64,000 nucleotides of DNA from JAFGSG01 sp964626055 (GTDB lineage Bacteria; Spirochaetota; UBA4802; JAFGDQ01), in the NCBI GenBank assembly GCA_964626055.1, contig CAZVDF010000005.1, positions 39,537 to 103,536 on the forward strand, written 5' to 3'. Under the pieces are notes generated by a model. It was not told the DNA's origin. It was given only the letters and a program-made list of their open reading frames with translations, and searched no databases. A program made the position numbers and the translations under genes. Each line of letters begins with the position of its first letter. Position 1 is the first letter of the stretch. Shown in pieces: positions 26,471-33,068 of this stretch.

Positions 26471-26659
26471 CTTAGAGTGCGTCCTAAAATTCTTATACTT
26501 TTTTATGCTGTATATAAGCAACAATCGTTGGCAAAGGGATATATCATAAATCAATTTAAATTCCTGCGGAACTCGGCCTAGAGCCTCAGACAGTCCTCGG
26601 AACTATGATATGTCCAAATATCGCTAATTGCCTTTTAGAGGTTTTGGATGCATTCTTAG
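26471..26659. mobile_element. MITE-like element, family 1 (copy 1)
   Basis: The ends are inverted: CTTAGAGTGCGTCCTAAAAT at the left and, as reverse complement, CTAAGAATGCATCCAAAACC at the right. The centre holds TTCCTGCGGAACTCGGCC and CCTCAGACAGTCCTCGGAA, the same core as at 54405-54446 in the opposite orientation. No transposase is encoded, so this is a non-autonomous element. Its internal stem is degenerate compared with copy 2. It lies between the HAD gene and uup. Confidence 0.82.
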
Positions 26660-26705
26660 TAAAAGTCAATCACCATGAGTTATTAAGTATAAATTTGGAT
26701 GATAA

Positions 26706-28499
26706 ATGGCGCTTATAAATTTTCAAAATATCTCTCTTGCCTTCGGTGATATATCAATACTCGATAGTGTGGATATTCAGATCCATAAGGATGAAAAAAT
26801 ATGCCTGCTCGGAAGGAACGGTTCCGGAAAATCCACAATGATGAAACTCATTAACGGCGATCTGGATCCTGATTCCGGAACGATTTTCCGCGAGAAAGGA
26901 TTGAAAACCGCTCTTCTGCCGCAGGAAGTCCCGCGCGGGATATCGGGCTCCGTATACTCCATTATTGCATCCGGAACTGTCGATCACGATTCAATGCTTC
27001 ATCATCTCGATAAATTTGAGGAGCAGAAAATCAGGATGCAGATTGAAAAAACAATATCCCTTATGAATCTTGATCCGGAACTTCTTTTTGAAAATCTTTC
27101 AGCTGGAATGAAGAGAAGGGTAATGCTGGGTCGCGCGCTTGCGATTGAACCCGATGTTATTCTTCTCGATGAACCGACGAATCATCTTGATATCGGTTCA
27201 ATAAGATGGCTTGAAGATTCCCTCTCGAGATATGATAAAACAATATTTTTTGTAACTCATGACCGCGCTTTTCTGCAAAAGATAGCCGATCGCATAATCG
27301 AGCTCGACAGGGGCAAGATCTTCGACTGGAAATGCGACTACCGGACATTTCTGCAAAGAAAGGACGCATGGCTGGAATCCGAAGAGATACGCAATGCCGG
27401 GTTCGATAAAAAGCTCGCGCAGGAAGAAGCATGGATAAGACGCGGCGTAAAGGCGCGCCGCAGGAGGAATGAGGGCAGGGTAAGGGAACTCATGAAGATG
27501 AGGGAAGAGAGAGCCGCCCGCAAAGAGAGAGCAGGGAGTGTTCGCATGGAAATGCAGAAAGCGGAAAATTCCGGCAGGATGATAATAGAAGCAACAGATA
27601 TTTCTTTCGGATACACCGATGTAAAGCTTTTCTCGAAATTTTCAGCCAGAATAATGAGGGGCGACCGCATAGGAATTGTCGGGCCTAACGGATGCGGCAA
27701 AAGCACGCTCATGAAAACTCTGCTGAGTGAACTTGAGCCTCAGACCGGTAATGTGCGTATCGGCACGGGAATTCAAAAAGCGTATTTTGATCAGCTGCGA
27801 AACCAGCTCGACGATGACCTCTCAATAAAAGAGAATGTTCTGGATGGAGGGGATGTAATTGAATTCAACGGCAGGAAGAGACATGTGATAGGATATCTCG
27901 AAGATTTTCTTTTCCCACCCGACAGGGTTGACATGCCGGTAAAGGTTCTGTCCGGAGGCGAAAAGAACAGGCTTCTGCTCGCAAAACTTTTTACAAGACC
28001 CTCTAATTTTCTTGTCATGGATGAACCGACAAATGATCTTGACATCGAAACGATTGAACTTCTGGAAGAAATCCTTCTTGAATACGACGGGACTCTGCTT
28101 CTGGTAAGCCATGACAGGGCATTCCTTAATAATGTCGTTACAGGAATATTTGCATTCGAGGGTAAGTCCGTTGTCAGGGAATATGCCGGAGGCTACGACG
28201 ACTGGCTTTCCCAAAAGGCTAATGAAACAGTAAAGGGAGTAAAACAAAAAAAGAATTTTGCAGCAAAAAAGACAAACGAAAAGACAAAACTGACTTTCAA
28301 AGAAAAAAAAGAGCTGGAGTCTATTCCGCAGGAAATAGAAGAAAAAGAAAAAAGAAAGCATGAGATATTTGCTTTAATGGCTGATCCTGTATTTTATCAG
28401 GAAAGCGGTTCAAAGATTGCTGAAATAAAAGAGGAACTGGAAGAGCTTGAGAAAGACCTCGTGTTTCTTTTTGCCAGATGGGAAGAACTGGAGTCGTGA
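26706..28499 (+). CDS. uup: ABC-F ATPase, Uup type
   Basis: 597 residues with two ABC domains and no membrane segment. Walker A motifs are GRNGSGKS (36-43) and GPNGCGKS (326-333), the signatures LSAGMKRR and LSGGEKNR, and the Walker B boxes VILLDEPTNHLD and LVMDEPTNDLD. The linker of about 90 residues is Arg-rich and helical (RGVKARRRRNEGRVRELMK), as in ribosome-associated ABC-F proteins. The C-terminal coiled coil (about 530-595) is the Uup-type DNA/ribosome-binding tail. The first signature has Ala in place of the first Gly. Uup is linked to transposon precise excision and ribosome function. Confidence 0.92.
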   Translation: MALINFQNISLAFGDISILDSVDIQIHKDEKICLLGRNGSGKSTMMKLINGDLDPDSGTIFREKGLKTALLPQEVPRGISGSVYSIIASGTVDHDSMLHHLDKFEEQKIRMQIEKTISLMNLDPELLFENLSAGMKRRVMLGRALAIEPDVILLDEPTNHLDIGSIRWLEDSLSRYDKTIFFVTHDRAFLQKIADRIIELDRGKIFDWKCDYRTFLQRKDAWLESEEIRNAGFDKKLAQEEAWIRRGVKARRRRNEGRVRELMKMREERAARKERAGSVRMEMQKAENSGRMIIEATDISFGYTDVKLFSKFSARIMRGDRIGIVGPNGCGKSTLMKTLLSELEPQTGNVRIGTGIQKAYFDQLRNQLDDDLSIKENVLDGGDVIEFNGRKRHVIGYLEDFLFPPDRVDMPVKVLSGGEKNRLLLAKLFTRPSNFLVMDEPTNDLDIETIELLEEILLEYDGTLLLVSHDRAFLNNVVTGIFAFEGKSVVREYAGGYDDWLSQKANETVKGVKQKKNFAAKKTNEKTKLTFKEKKELESIPQEIEEKEKRKHEIFALMADPVFYQESGSKIAEIKEELEELEKDLVFLFARWEELES

Positions 28500-28560
28500 G
28501 TTCAGCCGGTTAAGCTTCTATAATAAATTTAATTTTAAGATGACTTATAAAGAAAATAGG

Positions 28561-28593
28561 TTGACAAAACGTATCCCATAGAATACATTTAAT
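28561..28593 (+). promoter_or_regulatory. Promoter and imperfect operator of the RelE-type toxin-antitoxin pair
   Basis: TTGACA (28561-28566), a 17-nt spacer and TACATT (28584-28589) form a good promoter. The toxin ATG is only 4 nt further on, so transcription should begin at or next to the start codon (leaderless mRNA). GTATCC-cata-GAATAC (28571-28586) is an imperfect dyad covering the spacer and the -10 box, suitable for autorepression by the antitoxin. Confidence 0.6.
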
Positions 28594-28884
28594 ATGATAG
28601 AGATCAGACAAACAGAAACATATAAGAAATGGTTCTCTTCCTTAAGAGACAGAAATGCAAAAATTCGGATTGATATTAGAATTAGAAGACTTTCTCTGGG
28701 TAATTATGGAAACGCAAAGCCTGTAGGAGCTGGAATATCGGAATTAAGAATTAATTACGGCCCGGGTTATAGAATATATTATATAAGAACGGATAATGAA
28801 ATAATAATTCTGCTGGCAGGCGGCGATAAATCGACCCAATCAAGGGATATAAAGAAAGCGAAAGAGATTAGAGGTGTGATATGA
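28594..28884 (+). CDS. Type II toxin, RelE/ParE superfamily (HigB-like addiction killer)
   Basis: 96 residues with the addiction-module killer pattern: TETYKKWFSSLRD, ARIRxRIRRL-like IRIDIRIRRLSLGNYG, ELRINYGPGYRIYY and IILLAGGDKSTQSRDIKKA. The family cleaves mRNA at the ribosome. Its stop overlaps the antitoxin start (ATGA), giving the toxin-first order typical of HigBA-like systems. No ribosome site is evident, in keeping with a leaderless transcript. Confidence 0.9.
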   Translation: MIEIRQTETYKKWFSSLRDRNAKIRIDIRIRRLSLGNYGNAKPVGAGISELRINYGPGYRIYYIRTDNEIIILLAGGDKSTQSRDIKKAKEIRGVI

Positions 28885-29186
28885 AAAAAGAAAAAATAAG
28901 CATATGGGATGCTGCAGAGCACCTTGAAACTGAAAAAGATATGGCCGCATATTTAGAAGCAGCATTGGAAGAAAATGACCCTTCACTAATTGCAGCTGCG
29001 TTGGGTGACATCGCGAGGGCTAAAGGAATGTCACGAATATCGAAGCGGACAGGACTTGGCAGGGAAAGCCTGTACAAAGCATTATCACCGGAGGGAAATC
29101 CTGAATTTTCTACAATACTAAAAGTTGTCAATGCTTTGGGATTAAAATTTCAGGCTGTTCCTGGAAAAATTAAATCTGCGGTTTAA
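28881..29186 (+). CDS. Antitoxin with helix-turn-helix (HigA-like)
   Basis: 101 residues: an N-terminal toxin-binding part (MAAYLEAALEENDPSLIAAALGDIARAKG, given here by position about 21-50) and a Cro/C1-type helix-turn-helix (SRISKRTGLGRESLYKAL, about 51-68; then PEFSTILKVVNALGL). It neutralises the preceding toxin and probably represses the operon through the dyad at the promoter. It overlaps the toxin gene by 4 bp. Confidence 0.9.
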   Translation: MKKEKISIWDAAEHLETEKDMAAYLEAALEENDPSLIAAALGDIARAKGMSRISKRTGLGRESLYKALSPEGNPEFSTILKVVNALGLKFQAVPGKIKSAV

Positions 29187-29200
29187 CATGCTTTAATATC

Positions 29201-30262
29201 ATGAAAGACTCTCTAAAACAGAAAATATACAATAATAAGCGCATAAACCCAAAAGAAGCGCTTAAGCTTTTAAGCTGGGACATACTTGAACTCGGCAAAG
29301 CTGCGGATTACAGGCGACGCATTATTTTCCCTGAAGAGGATGTAGGATTTATAATAGACCGCATTATCAACTACAGCAATATCTGCGAGGCTAAGTGCAA
29401 CTTCTGCGCATTCCATGCAAAGGCAGGCAGAATGGATCCGTACGAGCTAACCATAGAAGAGATCCTTCGTAAAGCAGAAGAACTTGCCAATGCCGGCGGT
29501 AGTCAGATTATGCTCCAGGGCGGCCTGCATCCGGACTATATACTCGATAATTATATCGAAATGGTAAAAGCCGTCAAGTCCCGCTTCCCGAATATCAAGC
29601 TGCATTCTTTTTCTCCGTCGGAGCTTTTGCATATTGCGAAAAAGTCAAAACTTGATGTGGATGAAGTTCTTTATGTTTTACAATCGGCCGGGCTCGATTC
29701 AGTACCCGGGGCCTCGGATCTTCTGGTGGATAAAATCCGTAAAAAAGCGTGCCCGAAAAAGATAAAAACATCCGAATGGAAGAATGTAATGCTGGCTCTA
29801 AAAAAGCATAACATGTTCTCTTCCGCTACTATGACTTACGGCATGGGAGAAAGTCTTGCAGACAGGGTGGAACATTTAAATATCGTACGAAATGTCCAGG
29901 ACAGCACAGGGATAATACGCGCGTTCATTCCGTGGTCGTTTTCTCCTGCGCATACGCAAATGGAGAATATTACGCCTGCTACAGGAGTCGATTATCTTAA
30001 AATCGTAGCTGTATCAAGAATATTCCTGGATAACGTCGTTTACATACAGGCAGGCTGGCTGACCGAAGGTTTAAAGATTGCTCAGGTTGCCCTTGCTATG
30101 GGAGCGAATGACATGGGAGGAGTACTTACGGAAGAGGTTGTCGTAAAGTCAACCGGGATTGAGACCCGTGCCGGCAAACAGGAATTTATTGACTTAATCA
30201 GGAACGCGGGTAAAGTGCCTGTCGAAAGAAACTCGGCCTATGAAGTTATAAAAAAATACTAG
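29201..30262 (+). CDS. mqnC: Cyclic dehypoxanthine futalosine synthase (radical SAM)
   Basis: 353 residues. The cluster motif CEAKCNFC is Cys62, Cys66 and Cys69. The MqnC features are IIDRIINYSNIC, IMLQGGLHPDY, HSFSPSELLHIAKKS, LDSVPGASDLLVD and ATMTYGMGES. It cyclises dehypoxanthine futalosine to the cyclic form on the way to menaquinone. It follows the toxin-antitoxin pair by 14 bp. The stop codon lies within the left terminal repeat of the next MITE-like element, so insertion went right up to the gene end. Confidence 0.95.
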   Translation: MKDSLKQKIYNNKRINPKEALKLLSWDILELGKAADYRRRIIFPEEDVGFIIDRIINYSNICEAKCNFCAFHAKAGRMDPYELTIEEILRKAEELANAGGSQIMLQGGLHPDYILDNYIEMVKAVKSRFPNIKLHSFSPSELLHIAKKSKLDVDEVLYVLQSAGLDSVPGASDLLVDKIRKKACPKKIKTSEWKNVMLALKKHNMFSSATMTYGMGESLADRVEHLNIVRNVQDSTGIIRAFIPWSFSPAHTQMENITPATGVDYLKIVAVSRIFLDNVVYIQAGWLTEGLKIAQVALAMGANDMGGVLTEEVVVKSTGIETRAGKQEFIDLIRNAGKVPVERNSAYEVIKKY

Positions 30263-30460
30263 AAGCCATTTTAAAATTTTTTTTTGCTGATCAATCGGGA
30301 TATATCATAAAATTTTTGAGGAGCCTTTCAGACCTGATGGAAATGCGCTCGAAAACATCAAAGACTGGCCAGGAAGATCTGATTCCGCAGAAAATTTTTG
30401 ATATATCCCGATTGATCGATAAACATTAAAATGTATCAAAAATTTGGAGATGGCTTTTAG
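30259..30460. mobile_element. MITE-like element, family 2
   Basis: The ends are inverted: CTAGAAGCCATTTTAAAATT left and, as reverse complement, CTAAAAGCCATCTCCAAATT right. Inside is a near-perfect stem of about 27 bp starting GATCAATCGGGATATATCA (30289-30317 against 30391-30417) with a 73-nt loop. The end sequence resembles family 1 (CTWARAG..CATC.C.AAA). The stem segment GGGATATATCATAAA is also present in family 1 copy 1. No ORF. Confidence 0.8.
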
Positions 30461-30534
30461 TAACCATTTAAAAGGTTTTTAGCTACATTCTTAATTTTTA
30501 ATTTCAAAGATAATATCAGAGAAAATATAAATAA

Positions 30535-31254
30535 ATGAAATCAAAGCTTGCCTACGAGCTTAATAACAATGATCCGGAAGATAAAAAGCGTTTTATAAAA
30601 AATCTGTTCGATGACATTGTACCTACATACGATCTTTTAAATCATCTGCTTTCATTCGGCACAGATAAGCAGTGGCGGCGGCGAATATTCAGGCATATCG
30701 GTTCAGTTAAAAACAGACGCGCTCTCGATCTCTGCTGCGGCACCGGTGACCTTTCGCTTCTGCTGCACAGACATGGTGCCCGCACTGTCTCTCTCGATTT
30801 CTCGCTTAAAATGCTCGGCCGCGGCAGACAGCGGAATGCTTTAAAGGGTGACTGTGTCGCCGCAGATGCAAGCAGGCTCCCTTTAGCCGATGATTCGTTC
30901 GGGATTGCGACAATTGCGTTCGGCATCCGCAATATCCCTGATCTTAATATTTTTATCAATGATATATTCCGTGTACTGGAACAAGGCGGAGAATTCGCGA
31001 TTCTGGAACTTGTCCGTCCGCGCAATCGTTTAGTCAAAATGATCTATGCTTTATATCTAAATAAACTGCTGCCGCTTATCGGAGGCATTGTATCCGGAAA
31101 GCGGATGGCATATAAATATTTATCGAATACAATAAGAACTTTTGTTGATCCGGCTGAACTTAAAGTTATGCTTGAACAGAGCGGGTTCAGAAAAGTAAGG
31201 ATATATCCGCTGACTTTCGGCGTAGCGGCGATCATTGTATGTAAGAAAGTATGA
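30535..31254 (+). CDS. menG: Demethylmenaquinone methyltransferase (UbiE/MenG)
   Basis: 239 residues, typical UbiE length. FDDIVPTYDLLNHLLSFGTD precedes SAM motif I ALDLCCGTGDLS (63-74). IATIAFGIRNIPD and FRVLEQGGEFAILEL are UbiE signatures, and the C-terminus has VTFGVAAI-like LTFGVAAIIV. It C-methylates demethylmenaquinone, the last step of menaquinone synthesis. The position among mqn genes supports MenG rather than a ubiquinone role. Confidence 0.93.
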   Translation: MKSKLAYELNNNDPEDKKRFIKNLFDDIVPTYDLLNHLLSFGTDKQWRRRIFRHIGSVKNRRALDLCCGTGDLSLLLHRHGARTVSLDFSLKMLGRGRQRNALKGDCVAADASRLPLADDSFGIATIAFGIRNIPDLNIFINDIFRVLEQGGEFAILELVRPRNRLVKMIYALYLNKLLPLIGGIVSGKRMAYKYLSNTIRTFVDPAELKVMLEQSGFRKVRIYPLTFGVAAIIVCKKV

Positions 31255-31299
31255 TTTTTTAAGCGAATTTTAGTAAATAAAATCAGCTTTTTAACACTT

Positions 31300-31410
31300 G
31301 GCCCCCTATCCCCCGGAGGGGGCACCGGCCTGGAAAGATATAGCAATATATCCGGATATTTTCTCTGGTTAATAAAGGAAGAGGGAAGATTCGCACGGGA
31401 TTAGGGGGCA
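31300..31410. repeat. C-run/G-run palindromic repeat element
   Basis: GGCCCCCTATCCCCC and GGAGGGGGCACCGGCCTGG at the left, and GGGATTAGGGGGCAG at the right. The GGGGGCACCGGCYTGGAA module is shared with 19805 and 51881. It lies between menG and mqnD. Confidence 0.72.
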
Positions 31411-31525
31411 GGTTCGAAGAAACGAAGACGATTTTTTAAACTCTATCAATACAGAATTAAATTGTGAACTATATTTCTATAAAGATTCAATTTCAGAAAA
31501 TTGTTGTTATTAAGATCAGAATATT

Positions 31526-32320
31526 ATGAAGCAATTAAGCATAGCCTTTTCGCCATGCCCGAACGACACGTTTGTTTTTCATGCGATGCTTCACGGGCTT
31601 GTTGACACGCGCGGACTTTCATTTAAAACATACATTGACGATGTCGAAACCCTTAATGAAAGAGCATTCAACAACGAGTTCCATGTAACAAAGATGTCTT
31701 TTGCGGCATATCTGGAACTGACTGAGAAATACGAACTTTTGGATTCAGGCTCTGCTCTCGGCTATAAGTGCGGCCCGCTCGTAATCGCACGGAATGAGAA
31801 TGTTGACCTTAATAACTCAAGGATTGCAGTGCCTGGCCGTTACACAACCGCGAATCTGCTTTTCAAGCTCAGATATCCGGAAGCATTGAATATCGATTAC
31901 ACTCGCTTTGACAACATTATGGAAGGCGTACAATCCGGAAGGTACGATGCGGGCGTTATAATTCACGAAGGACGTTTTGTTTACCCGGACTACAATCTTG
32001 TTAAAATAATCGATCTCGGCGAGTGGTGGGAGAAGCAAACCGGAATGCCGATTCCACTAGGCTGTATTGCTATCCGAAAGGACAGTAATACAATACTGGA
32101 AAAACACAATGTTGAAAATATCATTAGAGATTCTGTCAATTATGCTTTCAAAAACCGGATGGCCTCGCGGGATTATGTGAAATCACATGCGCAGGAGATG
32201 GAAGATTCGGTGATCGATAGCCATATAAATCTTTATGTAAATGATTTTACGATTTCGCTTGGAGAAAAGGGAAGGGAAGCGATAAAAGTTCTTTCCGATA
32301 TGGTTAAGAAAAAAAAGTAA
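31526..32320 (+). CDS. mqnD: 1,4-dihydroxy-6-naphthoate synthase (MqnD)
   Basis: 264 residues starting with the hallmark IAFSPCPNDTFVFHAM. DDVETLNERAF, VTKMSFAAYLEL, LGYKCGPLVIA, VPGRYTTANLLFKL and AGVIIHEGRFVYPDY are conserved through MqnD; the His in IIHEGRF is the proposed base. It converts cyclic dehypoxanthine futalosine to 1,4-dihydroxy-6-naphthoate. With mqnA, mqnE and mqnC the chemistry from chorismate is covered, except the purine-removing hydrolase. Confidence 0.94.
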   Translation: MKQLSIAFSPCPNDTFVFHAMLHGLVDTRGLSFKTYIDDVETLNERAFNNEFHVTKMSFAAYLELTEKYELLDSGSALGYKCGPLVIARNENVDLNNSRIAVPGRYTTANLLFKLRYPEALNIDYTRFDNIMEGVQSGRYDAGVIIHEGRFVYPDYNLVKIIDLGEWWEKQTGMPIPLGCIAIRKDSNTILEKHNVENIIRDSVNYAFKNRMASRDYVKSHAQEMEDSVIDSHINLYVNDFTISLGEKGREAIKVLSDMVKKKK

Positions 32321-32414
32321 TTAAAAGCTTATTTCAATATAAATTACATTAATGATCCGGTCGGATCATTAATAGTATTATCAAAATTCAATAATAGTAA
32401 TATCTGCAATTTAA

Positions 32415-33068
32415 ATGAATTTCAATTACAAACATATAATATGGGACTGGAACGGAACCCTGATCGACGATGCAAGGTTATGCTTAATGATCATCAACGA
32501 ACTTCTGGAAAGAAGAAAAATACCGTTAATAGATTTCGGACAGTATCAGGATGCTTTCGATTTTCCTGTTATAAATTTTTATGAAAAAATAGGCTTCGAT
32601 TTTTCAAGGGAGTCGTTTCATGTGCCTGCAAAGGAATATATTGATGCTTACAATACCCGCAGATTCAAATGCAGACTGCACGAAGGAGTGCCGGAGGCTC
32701 TCGCGCGCTTTAAAAAAGCCGGCATTAGACAATCGATATTATCAGCATCAAAAAAAAGCTCGCTTGAAGAGGCTGTGGAATACTATTCCTTAAAACGGTA
32801 TTTCAGCAATGTATGCGGTCTTGATGATCATTATGCCAACGGGAAACTGGACATTGCCCGGGATCTTATGAGGAGAATTGACGCAGACAGCAAAGATATT
32901 GTTATTTTCGGCGATACTACGCACGATTACGACGTAGCACGCTCCCTGGGGATTGATTGCGTACTGTTCTGCGGAGGTCATCACAGCATTGAGAGACTAA
33001 CGCGCTGCGGAGCGCGCGTGGTTAATTCCATACCGGATATTCAGAATGCGGCTTTCGTATCTTCATGA
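32415..33068 (+). CDS. HAD hydrolase with DxN nucleophile motif
   Basis: 217 residues of the phosphoglycolate phosphatase-like HAD type: WDWNGTLIDD, ILSASKKSSLEEAV, GKLDIARDLM and VIFGDTTHDYDVARSLG. The nucleophile Asp11 is present, but the general acid/base usually two residues later is Asn13 (DWNGT). This variant is known in a HAD subgroup, so it may still be active. The stop overlaps the start of the next gene by 4 bp, so the two are translationally coupled. Confidence 0.82.
   Translation: MNFNYKHIIWDWNGTLIDDARLCLMIINELLERRKIPLIDFGQYQDAFDFPVINFYEKIGFDFSRESFHVPAKEYIDAYNTRRFKCRLHEGVPEALARFKKAGIRQSILSASKKSSLEEAVEYYSLKRYFSNVCGLDDHYANGKLDIARDLMRRIDADSKDIVIFGDTTHDYDVARSLGIDCVLFCGGHHSIERLTRCGARVVNSIPDIQNAAFVSS

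Noticed and set aside
27822..28361. 179-codon ORF on the minus strand within uup
   Set aside because: Poly-Phe/Leu composition arising from the Lys/Glu-rich uup linker read in reverse; no homology seen.
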